Below are positions 46,103 to 54,546 of a DNA stretch of 64,000 bases, one piece after another. Position 1 is the first letter of the stretch. Each line of letters begins with the position of its first letter. Under the pieces are notes generated by a model that was given only the letters and a program-made list of their open reading frames with translations, had not been told where the DNA came from and ran no database searches. The position numbers and the translations under genes are program-made. Source of the DNA: Pseudomonas fluorescens. GTDB lineage: Bacteria > Pseudomonadota > Gammaproteobacteria > Pseudomonadales > Pseudomonadaceae. The stretch is taken from positions 868,001 to 932,000 of the forward strand of contig NZ_CP012831.1 in NCBI RefSeq assembly GCF_001307275.1. Direction: 5' to 3'.

Positions 46103-47461
46103 ATGCGCGTTCTAACCCCCCTCTGCAGCGCGGTTTTGCTGGCCATGGCCTGCTCTTCTCAGGCGCAGGCCATGTCGTTGACCGAGGCGATCCAGAGCAC
46201 CATCGCGACTCACCCGGAACTGGCACAACGGGTGGACAGCCGTCTGTCGGCCAATGAAGACGTCAAGGTCGCCAGAGGGGGCTTTTTCCCATCGGTGGAT
46301 CTCAATGCCGGTTACGGCCGGGGCTACAGCGACAACACCAACACCCGTGCCCTGGGCAACCACCACACCAATATCCTGACCTACACCCAATCGGAGCTGC
46401 GCCTGCGGCAGATGATCTTCGACGGGTTCAACACCGCCAATGAAGTGCAGCGCACCCAGGGCGTGGTCAATTCCCGGGCCTATTACGCCCAGGGCACCGC
46501 CCAGGATCTGGCGCTGCGTACCATCGAGGTCTACCTGGAAGTGCTCAAGCGGCGCGAGCTGGTGACCCTGGCCAAGAACAACCTGCAGGCACACCTGCGG
46601 GTCAACGACCAGATCGGCCTGCGCACCGAGCGTGGGGTGGGCAGTACGGCCGACTCCGACCAGTCCAATGCCCGTCGGGCCCTGGCGGAAAACAACTTCG
46701 ACACCGCCCAGGTGGACCTGGCGGACGCCGAGGCGAACTTCTACAGCGTGGTCGGACGCATGCCCGATGAGCTGGAGGCGCCGCCCTCGACCAAAGGCGA
46801 AATCCCCGCCGACCTGCGCGAAGCCCAGCAAAGCATGGTGGATAACAACCCGTACCTGAAATCGGCCCAGGCCGACATACAGTCCGCCGAGAGCCAATAT
46901 GAAGTGGCGAAGTCGCCGTTCTACCCGCGCTTCGATGCCGAAGCGGCGGTGGGCGCCAACAACAACCTCGGCGGCGAAGAAGGCCACGACAACAACTGGC
47001 GTGTGGGCGTGGTGATGAACTACAACCTGTTCCGCGGGGGCAGCGACAAGGCGCGGCTGGCGTCCAACGCCCACCAGATCAACCAGGCCATGGACATCCG
47101 CAACAACGCCCTGCGCCAGCTCAACGAAGACACCCGCCTGGCCTGGAACGCGATGCTCAACGCCCGCAAACAGACCCCCACCGCCCGCGAATACGCCGAC
47201 ACCACCGCCCGTGTGCGGGCCGCGTACCAGGATCAGTTCGGTCTCGGCCAGCGCACCCTGCTCGACCTGCTCGACAGCGAAAACGAGTTGTACAACGCCA
47301 ACCGTCGCTACACCGAGGTGCGTTACACCGAGGAGTACTCGATGTACCGGGTGCTGGCGAACATGGGCCTGCTGTTGCACAAACAACGGATCGTGCTGCC
47401 GGCCGATGCGGTCGCGCAGACCGAAGTCAAGAATCAGGCACGGCTGCCGGAACTGAAGTAG
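46103..47461 (+). CDS. TolC-family outer-membrane protein of the adhesin exporter (LapE/MapE-like)
   Basis: The outer-membrane channel of the type I system. The 452-residue protein has a signal peptide (cut after SSQAQA), the TolC-type opening MSLTEAIQSTIATHPELAQR and the two repeated coiled-coil halves, the second around NPYLKSAQADIQSAESQYEVAKSPFYPRFDAEA. The start is ATG 46103 with AGGAG 9 bases before; another in-frame ATG lies 9 bases upstream. It is the first gene of the three-gene exporter operon, divergent from the adhesin. Confidence 0.93.
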   Translation: MRVLTPLCSAVLLAMACSSQAQAMSLTEAIQSTIATHPELAQRVDSRLSANEDVKVARGGFFPSVDLNAGYGRGYSDNTNTRALGNHHTNILTYTQSELRLRQMIFDGFNTANEVQRTQGVVNSRAYYAQGTAQDLALRTIEVYLEVLKRRELVTLAKNNLQAHLRVNDQIGLRTERGVGSTADSDQSNARRALAENNFDTAQVDLADAEANFYSVVGRMPDELEAPPSTKGEIPADLREAQQSMVDNNPYLKSAQADIQSAESQYEVAKSPFYPRFDAEAAVGANNNLGGEEGHDNNWRVGVVMNYNLFRGGSDKARLASNAHQINQAMDIRNNALRQLNEDTRLAWNAMLNARKQTPTAREYADTTARVRAAYQDQFGLGQRTLLDLLDSENELYNANRRYTEVRYTEEYSMYRVLANMGLLLHKQRIVLPADAVAQTEVKNQARLPELK

Positions 47462-47475
47462 CCCCCTCCGAAAAA

Positions 47476-49650
47476 ATGGGAGCGAACACTGTGACCAGCA
47501 TGGAACCCACCACCCCCGGCGCCGATCCGCGCCTGAACTTCGATGATCCCTTGCTGGACGGCCTGTTGATCCTCTGCAAACTCCATGGCGCGACGGTCAG
47601 CCGCGCCAGCCTCAGCGCCGGGCTCCCTATGGCGCACCAACGCTTGAGCCTGGACCTGCTGCCCCGCGCAGCGGCCCGGGCGAGCTTGCAGGCGCGGTTG
47701 TTGCGTCGTGAGCTGGCGGACATCTCCCCCCTGAACCTGCCGGTGATGCTGATTCTGGCGGGGGGGCGCTGCGCGGTATTGCGGCGCTGGGGCGAGGATG
47801 GCAAGGCGCTGATCCTGCCCAGCGAAGCCGATGGCGGCGAGCAGTGGGTCAGCCGCGAGGAACTGACCACCGATTACAGCGGCCAGGCGCTATTCGCCCG
47901 GCCGCGCCATGAACTCGAAGACCTGCGCTCGCCCCTGGTACCCCGGGTCGAGGCGTGGTTTCGCGACACCTTGAAACTGTCGCGCTGGCTGTACAGCGAC
48001 GCGATCCTGGCGAGTTTCCTGATCAACCTGCTGGGGCTGATGGTGCCGCTGTTCGTCATGCAGACCTACGACCGCGTGGTGCCGAACCAGGCCACGTCCA
48101 CCTTGTGGGTGCTGGCCGTGGGGCTGTTGATCGGCACCGGCTTCGAACTGGTGCTGCGGGTGGTGCGCGCCCATCTGCTGGACACTGCCGGCAAGAAAAC
48201 CGACGTGATTCTGTCCGCCACCCTGTTCGAACGCATCACCGGCATGGCGATGAAGGCCAAGCCGGTGACCATCGGCGGCTTCGCCCAGAGCATCCACGAC
48301 TTCCAGGGCCTGCGCGAATTCCTCACGGCGGTGACGCTCACCAGCCTGATCGACCTGCCCTTCGCCCTGCTGATGCTCGTCGTGATCGGCCTGCTGGGCG
48401 GCTGGCTGGTGGTGATTCCCGTGATCGCGTTTCCGATCACCATCATCTTCGCCATGATCATCCAGGTGCGCCTGCGCGACACCGTGCAAAAAAGCCTGGC
48501 CCTCGGCGCCCAGCGCCAGGCCCTGCTGATCGAAACCCTCGGTGGCCTGGAAACCCTCAAGGCCTGCAGCGCCGAAAGCGAGCGCCAGCATCAATGGGAA
48601 AGCACCCACGGCGCCCTCACCCGCCTGGACAGCCACGCACGCAACCTCTCGGCACTGGCGACCAATGGCACGTTGTTCCTGCAACAACTGGCCGGCATGG
48701 CGACCATCGTCGCCGGGGTCTACAGCATCATTGCCGGCAACCTCAGCGTCGGCGCGCTGGTGGCGACCTACATGCTCGGCAGCCGGGTGCTCGCCCCGCT
48801 CGGGCAGATCGCCGGGCTGATCACCCGCTACCAGCAAGCCCAGCTCACCATGCGCAGCACCGATGCCTTGATGGCGTTGCCCCAGGAGCGAGACGCCAAG
48901 CAGCGGCCCCTGGACCGTACCCAATTGCAGGGTGCTCTGGACGTCAGCGGCGTGACGTTCCACTACAACGGCCAGAGCGCCCCGGCGCTGACCAATATCA
49001 GTTTCAGCCTCAAGCCCGGCGAACGGGTCGGGATCATTGGCCGCAGTGGCTCGGGCAAGAGCACCCTGGCACGCCTGGTGATGGGTTTCTATGCACCGGA
49101 GGAAGGCCAGTTACTGCTAGACGGCCTGGATCTGCGGCAACTGGACGTCGCCGACCTGCGCCAACAGATCGGCTACGTCGCCCATGACCTGCCGCTATTG
49201 GCCGGAAGCCTGCGGGACAATCTCACCCTGGGCGCGCGCTACATCAGCGATGCGCGCATGCTGGAAGTGGCGGAACTGACCGGTGTCACCGAACTGGCGC
49301 GCCAGCATCCCCAAGGTTTCGACCGCCCGGTGGGCGAGCGCGGGCAACTGCTGTCCGGCGGCCAACGCCAAGCCGTGCTGCTGGCCCGGGCCTTGTTGCT
49401 CGACCCGCCGATCCTGCTGCTGGACGAACCCACCAGCGCCATGGACAACACCAGCGAAGACGTCCTGCGGCAGAAGCTTCACCCCCATGTACAGGGCAAG
49501 ACGGTGCTGCTGGTCACTCACCGCACCTCGATGCTGAGCTTGGTGGACCGGTTGGTGGTGCTGGATAACGGCCGGATCGTGGCGGATGGGCCGAAGGAAG
49601 CGGTCATCGATGCCTTGCGCAAGGGACGGGTAGGCTCTGCGGCGGTTTAA
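47476..49650 (+). CDS. Type I secretion ABC transporter (LapB/MapB-like)
   Basis: The inner-membrane ATPase of the adhesin exporter, up to 724 residues. Residues 20-150 form a C39-peptidase-like domain (DPLLDGLLILCKLHGATVSRA) that should not cleave because the papain-like catalytic context is lost. It is followed by six transmembrane helices and a nucleotide-binding domain with Walker A IGRSGSGKST, signature LLSGGQRQ and Walker B ILLLDEPTSAMD. GTG 47491 or ATG 47500 are alternative starts, the GTG having GGGAG before it. It lies 14 bp after the TolC gene. Confidence 0.93.
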   Translation: MGANTVTSMEPTTPGADPRLNFDDPLLDGLLILCKLHGATVSRASLSAGLPMAHQRLSLDLLPRAAARASLQARLLRRELADISPLNLPVMLILAGGRCAVLRRWGEDGKALILPSEADGGEQWVSREELTTDYSGQALFARPRHELEDLRSPLVPRVEAWFRDTLKLSRWLYSDAILASFLINLLGLMVPLFVMQTYDRVVPNQATSTLWVLAVGLLIGTGFELVLRVVRAHLLDTAGKKTDVILSATLFERITGMAMKAKPVTIGGFAQSIHDFQGLREFLTAVTLTSLIDLPFALLMLVVIGLLGGWLVVIPVIAFPITIIFAMIIQVRLRDTVQKSLALGAQRQALLIETLGGLETLKACSAESERQHQWESTHGALTRLDSHARNLSALATNGTLFLQQLAGMATIVAGVYSIIAGNLSVGALVATYMLGSRVLAPLGQIAGLITRYQQAQLTMRSTDALMALPQERDAKQRPLDRTQLQGALDVSGVTFHYNGQSAPALTNISFSLKPGERVGIIGRSGSGKSTLARLVMGFYAPEEGQLLLDGLDLRQLDVADLRQQIGYVAHDLPLLAGSLRDNLTLGARYISDARMLEVAELTGVTELARQHPQGFDRPVGERGQLLSGGQRQAVLLARALLLDPPILLLDEPTSAMDNTSEDVLRQKLHPHVQGKTVLLVTHRTSMLSLVDRLVVLDNGRIVADGPKEAVIDALRKGRVGSAAV

Positions 49651-49675
49651 GCCGCTCTAACTGTCAGCACAGCAC

Positions 49676-49764
49676 CTGTGGGAGCAAGGCTTGCCCGCGA
49701 TACAGGCGCCTCGGTTCCAGTGAGACCGCATTAGCTTCATCGCGGGCAAGCCTTGCTCCCACAG
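49676..49764. repeat. REPIN (inverted REP pair)
   Basis: CTGTGGGAGCAAGGCTTGCC and its complement flank about 45 bp, between the ABC and HlyD genes of one operon. Its hairpins could weaken expression of the last gene. Confidence 0.8.
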
Positions 49765-49826
49765 ATAACCCTCTCAAGCCACGGGTATGTGTTCGGCTTA
49801 TTTCACTCAACTGACGGGTACCGCCC

Positions 49827-51191
49827 ATGTCTGCCCAAACACCGGATTCAGCCGCCCGAAGCTACTTCGGCAGTTTCAGCAAAAGCGCCGAAAGCGAGTT
49901 CATGCCGGAAACCGCCGGCGCCACGCTGCAGGATTCGCCCCGGCGCTCGCGGGTTACCGTGTGGCTGGCCGCCGGGTTGATCATCACCGGGCTGGTCTGG
50001 GCGAAGTTGGCGGTCTTGCAGGAAGTCACCACCGGCGAAGGCAAGGCGATTCCGTCGAGCAAGATCCAGGTGATCCAGAACCTGGAGGGCGGCATCGTCA
50101 CCGAGATATTCGTGCGCGAAGGCCAGATGGTGAACAAGGGCGACACCCTGCTGCGCCTGGACGACACGCGATATCAATCGAACAAGGGCGAGAGCGAAGC
50201 CGACCGCTATGCCTTGACCGCCCAGGTCGAACGCCTGTCGGCCGAGGCCGAGGGCCGGCCCTTCAAGCTTTCAGATGAGGTGATCGCCAAGGCCCCGCAA
50301 GTGGCCGAGGACGAGCGTTCACTGTACGAACAGCGCCAGCGGCGCCTGGCCAGCGAACAACGGACCCTGACCGAACAGCTGCGGCAGAAGACCCAGGAGC
50401 TGGCGGAGTTTCGCTCCAAGCAAGGCCAGTTCAGCTCCGCCCTGGCCTTGCTGCAGGAAGAAATGAACATGTCCGCGCCGCTGGTGCGCACCGGGGCGGT
50501 GTCGCCGGTGGAAATCCTGCGGCTCAAACGCAGCGCGGTGGAAATCCGCGGTTCGCTCAACGCCACCACCCTGGCGATTCCCCGGGCCGAATCGGCGATC
50601 AACGAGATCAAGAGCAAGATCGACGAATCGGAACAGACCTTCCGCTCCGAGGCGGCCAAGGACCTCAACGAGAAACGTACCGAACTGTCGAAAATCACCG
50701 CCTCGAGCATCGCCATCGACGACCGCGTGACCCGCACGACGGTGGTCTCGCCGGTGCATGGGGTGATCAAGCAACTGAAGGTCAACACCATCGGCGGCGT
50801 GGTGCAGCCGGGCAACGACATGGTGGAAATCGTGCCCCTGGAAGACAACCTGCTGATCGAAGCCAAGGTCCGCCCCCAGGACGTGGCGTTCCTGCACCCG
50901 GGCCAGAAAGCCATGGTCAAGTTCAGCGCCTACGACTACACGATCTATGGCGGGCTGAGCGCCAGGCTCGAACTGATCGGCGCCGACACCATCACCGATG
51001 ACAAGGGCAACAGCTTCTACCTGATTCAGGTGCGCACCGACAAAAACCACTTGGGCGGGGATGCCAAGCCGTTGCTGATCATTCCGGGAATGGTGGCGAC
51101 GGTGGATATCATCACCGGGGAGAAAAGTGTCCTGGATTACCTGCTCAAGCCGGTATTGAAGGCGCGAACCGAGGCGATGCGCGAGCGGTAG
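49827..51191 (+). CDS. HlyD-family periplasmic adaptor (LapC/MapC-like)
   Basis: The membrane-fusion protein of the type I system, 454 residues. A short cytoplasmic N-terminus is followed by one transmembrane helix (VTVWLAAGLIITGLVWAKLAVL, about 48-69), a lipoyl half-motif (GKAIPSSKIQVIQNLEGGIVTEIFVREGQ), a long coiled coil (about 130-300) and the returning lipoyl and barrel part (VVSPVHGVIKQLKVNTIGGVVQPG). It is the last exporter gene, separated from the ABC gene by a REPIN. Confidence 0.93.
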   Translation: MSAQTPDSAARSYFGSFSKSAESEFMPETAGATLQDSPRRSRVTVWLAAGLIITGLVWAKLAVLQEVTTGEGKAIPSSKIQVIQNLEGGIVTEIFVREGQMVNKGDTLLRLDDTRYQSNKGESEADRYALTAQVERLSAEAEGRPFKLSDEVIAKAPQVAEDERSLYEQRQRRLASEQRTLTEQLRQKTQELAEFRSKQGQFSSALALLQEEMNMSAPLVRTGAVSPVEILRLKRSAVEIRGSLNATTLAIPRAESAINEIKSKIDESEQTFRSEAAKDLNEKRTELSKITASSIAIDDRVTRTTVVSPVHGVIKQLKVNTIGGVVQPGNDMVEIVPLEDNLLIEAKVRPQDVAFLHPGQKAMVKFSAYDYTIYGGLSARLELIGADTITDDKGNSFYLIQVRTDKNHLGGDAKPLLIIPGMVATVDIITGEKSVLDYLLKPVLKARTEAMRER

Positions 51192-51227
51192 ACTTTGGCA
51201 GGGATCTTCGGTGCCTGGTCGATCGCT

Positions 51228-51303
51228 ATCGCGAGCAAGCTCGCTCCCACAGGGGGGGCTCCAGCGCGCATAAATCCACTGTGGGAGCGAGCTTGCTCGC
51301 GAT
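51228..51303. repeat. REPIN (inverted REP pair)
   Basis: ATCGCGAGCAAGCTCGCTCC (arm continuing to CACAG) and its inverted copy about 26 bp apart, between the convergent HlyD and DTW genes. Confidence 0.8.
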
Positions 51304-51323
51304 GAGGCCGGCAGCCACACCGC

Positions 51324-51920
51324 CTATTTTTCAGCATGATTACGACGAAACGTCTGCTCCCCCATCGCCGCAATCTGCCCCTCGATCAAGGCCTCGAACG
51401 GCCTCAACAACGCCTCGAAACTCGCCGGCGCTTCCAGGACCTGCAACGCCTGGACTATCGCCTCCACCGTCGACAACGCCCCCGGTCCGGGCGCCTTGCG
51501 CAAGCGGTAACGGGACACAGCGCCTTCGGCCAGGGTCACTCTCGGCAGTGCCGCCAGCAGCGGGTTGAGGTGCAGCAGCTTGCGCGCCTTGCGCCAGGTA
51601 CCATCCGGGACAACCAGCAGGATCGGCTCATCGGACGGGGCGCAGGTCTGCAACGGTTGCGCCTCATCGCCGGGAAACAACAACCGCGCCTGATAGCCCG
51701 GTTGATTGAACAACCGGGGCAAATCCTCGAACACCTCGCCCACGATCAACTCGGCATTGCTCAGCCCCAACGCCGCCAGCCGGGCGGTATTCAAGGCGTG
51801 GTTCACTTCACTGGGATGCTGCAACAGCAAGACGCGGGTGCGGCTGTCGAGGCTGGGGATCAGCGGGCACAGGCAATGGCTTTGTGGCCTGTGGCAACGC
51901 GGGCATTGGATTCTGGACAT
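51324..51920 (-). CDS. DTW-domain tRNA-uridine aminocarboxypropyltransferase (TapT-like)
   Basis: A 198-residue DTW protein. These enzymes transfer the 3-amino-3-carboxypropyl group of SAM to uridine in tRNA (acp3U). The N-terminal zinc motif CPRCHRPQSHCLC (residues 6-18) and the LLQHPSEVNHALNTARLAALGL segment are typical. The namesake motif reads PDGTWRKARKLL, with DGTW where the family has DGTW/DTW. It lies 2 bp from the end of gbuR and reads in the same direction. Confidence 0.88.
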   Translation of the reverse strand: MSRIQCPRCHRPQSHCLCPLIPSLDSRTRVLLLQHPSEVNHALNTARLAALGLSNAELIVGEVFEDLPRLFNQPGYQARLLFPGDEAQPLQTCAPSDEPILLVVPDGTWRKARKLLHLNPLLAALPRVTLAEGAVSRYRLRKAPGPGALSTVEAIVQALQVLEAPASFEALLRPFEALIEGQIAAMGEQTFRRNHAEK

Positions 51921-51922
51921 GG

Positions 51923-52816
51923 TCAGGCCTGGTTCAGTTGAGCTTTGAGCAAATCACGGAACGTCTGGATCAGCGGCTCACGGCTGCGACCACGGCGCAC
52001 GATCATCGAAAACGGCGCCTGATAGCCGAAGGTCGCTGGCAGCAGCACGCGCAAGTCGCCCTTGTCGACCCAGGCCTGGGCGTAGTGCTCAGGCAGGTAG
52101 CCGACGTAGGCACCGGACAGCACCAGGATCAACTGCGCCTCCATGCTCTCCACCGTCGCCGCGCTGTGCTTGAAGCCGTGGCGCGCCAGTTCGGCCTGGC
52201 TCCAGTAACCGCGCCCGACCATGCGCTGTTGGGTGATGACCTGCTCGGGAATGCGCCGCTCGTTGAACAACGGGTGGCGGTTGCTGCAATACAACCAGTG
52301 CTGCTCACGGTACAGCGGCATGTAGACCAGCCCGCTCATGCGCGTGGAAAACGCACCGATGGCCAGGTCCAGGCGATTGTCCTGCACGCCGAGTTGCAGC
52401 TCGTAAGGGCTCATGACCGACAGATGCAAATGCACCGCCGGATGTTCCTGGCTGTAGGCACCGATGGCCTCGGCGAACGGCAAGGCCTTGTCGCTGACGG
52501 TGGAGTCGATCACCCCCAGGTTCAACGTACCGCGCAGTTCCCCTTTGAGCGCGGCGGCGTACTGCTCGAACCCTTCGAGCTCGCCCAGCAGGCGCAAGGT
52601 TTCCTGATGGAACAGCTCGCCCTTGCTGGTCAGGCTGAACCCGCCCCGGCCGCGATGACACAGCACCAGGCCCAGGGCCGACTCCAGTTGGCTCATGTAG
52701 GTGCTGATGGCCGACGTGGACAGGTTGAGCTCGTGCTGGGCATTGGCGAACCCCTGGTGCCGGACCACGCTGACAAAAATGCGCAGCAGTTTCAGGTCGG
52801 GTAGAGCGTTGGCCAT
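51923..52816 (-). CDS. gbuR: LysR-type regulator GbuR
   Basis: A 297-residue LysR regulator from ATG 52816 (MANALPDLKLLRIFVSVVRH), with helix-turn-helix GFANAQHELNLSTSAISTYMSQLE and a substrate-binding domain. It is divergent from gbuA, the same arrangement as gbuR-gbuA (PA1422-PA1421) of P. aeruginosa, where GbuR activates gbuA in response to 4-guanidinobutyrate. The name rests on that arrangement. The intergenic dyad at 53019 is a likely target. Confidence 0.82.
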   Translation of the reverse strand: MANALPDLKLLRIFVSVVRHQGFANAQHELNLSTSAISTYMSQLESALGLVLCHRGRGGFSLTSKGELFHQETLRLLGELEGFEQYAAALKGELRGTLNLGVIDSTVSDKALPFAEAIGAYSQEHPAVHLHLSVMSPYELQLGVQDNRLDLAIGAFSTRMSGLVYMPLYREQHWLYCSNRHPLFNERRIPEQVITQQRMVGRGYWSQAELARHGFKHSAATVESMEAQLILVLSGAYVGYLPEHYAQAWVDKGDLRVLLPATFGYQAPFSMIVRRGRSREPLIQTFRDLLKAQLNQA

Positions 52817-52869
52817 TGGGATGTCTCCATACAGGCGGGTCACTGCACATTTGTGGCGAGGGGATTTAT

Positions 52870-52959
52870 CTGTGGGAGCAGAGCTTGCTCGCGATGCAGG
52901 CGCTTCGGTTCCAGGGGAAACCGCATGAACTTCATCGCGGGCAAGCCTTGCTCCCACAG
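52870..52959. repeat. REPIN (inverted REP pair)
   Basis: CTGTGGGAGCAGAGCTTGCT and, inverted, GCAAGCCTTGCTCCCACAG around about 45 bp. It sits in the 310-bp gbuR-gbuA intergenic region, on the gbuR side. Confidence 0.75.
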
Positions 52960-53018
52960 GCTTGCACCCACCATTTAACCTCAACAGATCAGTCGCGAGT
53001 CTATCGCCCCGCCCGCCA

Positions 53019-53042
53019 TTAGTTTAGAAAAATCTGAACTAA
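53019..53042. promoter_or_regulatory. Candidate GbuR-binding dyad
   Basis: TTAGTTTAGA and TCTGAACTAA are inverted repeats 4 bp apart with one mismatch. They lie about 85 bp upstream of the gbuA start, a common position for LysR activation sites. Confidence 0.45.
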
Positions 53043-53126
53043 GTATTTGCCCCCAGCGATTCTTCACGGCAACGGCTTTTCGCAGAATCGGTCCCTGATA
53101 AGTAAAACAACGATGAGGCCCTACCT

Positions 53127-54077
53127 GTGGACAAGATTCTTCACCAACCACTGGGCGGCAACGAAATGCCGCGCTTCGGCGGCATCGCCACCATGATGCG
53201 ACTCCCCCATTTGCAAACCGCTGCCGGCCTGGACGCGGCCTTCGTCGGCGTGCCGCTGGACATCGGCACCTCCCTGCGCGCCGGCACCCGTTTCGGCCCT
53301 CGCGAGATCCGCGCCGAATCGGTGATGATCCGCCCCTACAACATGGCCACCGGCGCCGCGCCGTTCGACTCACTGTCGGTGGCGGACATCGGTGATGTGC
53401 CGATCAACACCTTCAACCTGCTGGACGCGGTGCGGATCATCGAAGAGTCGTACCACAAGATCCTCGAACACAACGTCATCCCCCTGACCCTGGGGGGCGA
53501 TCACACCATCACCCTGCCGATCCTGCGGGCGATCCATAAGAAACACGGTAAGGTCGGCCTGGTGCACATCGACGCCCACGCCGATGTGAACGACCACATG
53601 TTCGGCGAGAAGATCGCCCATGGCACCACCTTCCGCCGCGCCGTGGAGGAAGGCCTGCTCGATTGCGACCGCGTCGTGCAGATCGGCCTGCGGGCCCAGG
53701 GCTACACCGCCGATGATTTCAACTGGAGCCGCAACCAGGGCTTTCGTGTGGTCCAGGCCGAAGAGTGCTGGCACAAATCCCTCGCTCCACTGATGGCCGA
53801 AGTGCGCGAGAAAGTCGGCGGCGGCCCGGTGTACCTGAGCTTCGACATCGACGGCATCGACCCGGCCTGGGCGCCCGGCACCGGCACCCCGGAAATCGGC
53901 GGCCTGACCACCATCCAGGCGATCGAAATCGTCCGGGGCTGCCAGGGCCTCGACCTGGTCGGTTGCGATCTGGTAGAAGTCTCGCCGCCGTACGACACCA
54001 CCGGCAACACCTCGCTGCTGGGCGCCAACCTGCTGTACGAGATGCTCTGCGTACTGCCCGGCGTGGTTCATCGCTGA
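53127..54077 (+). CDS. gbuA: Guanidinobutyrase GbuA (agmatinase/ureohydrolase family)
   Basis: Hydrolyses 4-guanidinobutyrate to 4-aminobutyrate and urea in the arginine decarboxylase-side catabolic route. The 316-residue protein starts with GTG 53127 (MDKILHQPLGGNEMPRFGGI) and has the Mn-binding motifs LGGDHT, VHIDAHADVND and SFDIDGIDP. The N-terminus and overall sequence agree with P. aeruginosa GbuA as I recall it, rather than with agmatinase SpeB. It is divergent from gbuR and followed by the same three genes as in P. aeruginosa. Confidence 0.92.
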   Translation: MDKILHQPLGGNEMPRFGGIATMMRLPHLQTAAGLDAAFVGVPLDIGTSLRAGTRFGPREIRAESVMIRPYNMATGAAPFDSLSVADIGDVPINTFNLLDAVRIIEESYHKILEHNVIPLTLGGDHTITLPILRAIHKKHGKVGLVHIDAHADVNDHMFGEKIAHGTTFRRAVEEGLLDCDRVVQIGLRAQGYTADDFNWSRNQGFRVVQAEECWHKSLAPLMAEVREKVGGGPVYLSFDIDGIDPAWAPGTGTPEIGGLTTIQAIEIVRGCQGLDLVGCDLVEVSPPYDTTGNTSLLGANLLYEMLCVLPGVVHR

Positions 54078-54086
54078 GGTGCGGCC

Positions 54087-54494
54087 ATGAACGATCGAGA
54101 TCAAATCCTCAAGGCCGCCGCTGAGCTGGTGTCGGCCTTTGCCCGCAATGACCGCGACGCCTACTTCGGTGCGTTCACGGCCGATGCGAGTTTCGTGTTC
54201 TACACCCTTGAACAGCCCCTGCTGTCACGCGATGCCTACCAGGCATTGTGGGATCGCTGGCGGTCCGAGGATGGCTTCGAGGTGCTGAACTGCACCTCGA
54301 GCAACGCCTTCGTCAGCCTGCAAGGGGACGTGGCGATTTTCATCCATGACGTGGCCACCGAGCTGCGCATGCAAGGGGAGCTTCACTTTAGCCAGGAGCG
54401 CGAAACCATTGTGTTTCGCCAAGAACAACAAGGCCTGTGGCTGGCCTGTCACGAACACTTGTCCGCAATGCCGGAAGGGCTGCCATCCCCTTAG
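54087..54494 (+). CDS. SnoaL/NTF2-like protein of the gbu operon
   Basis: A 135-residue NTF2-fold protein (ILKAAAELVSAFARNDRDAYFGAFTADASFVFYT). This is the SnoaL-like pattern found in small enzymes or binding proteins of unknown role. It begins 8 bp after gbuA and precedes the permease by about 50 bp, so it should be co-expressed with guanidinobutyrate use. Its position corresponds to PA1420. Confidence 0.8.
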   Translation: MNDRDQILKAAAELVSAFARNDRDAYFGAFTADASFVFYTLEQPLLSRDAYQALWDRWRSEDGFEVLNCTSSNAFVSLQGDVAIFIHDVATELRMQGELHFSQERETIVFRQEQQGLWLACHEHLSAMPEGLPSP

Positions 54495-54546
54495 CAACAG
54501 GCGACATTCACATTCGATGAACGCGCCTCGATGATCGGAGCAGATC

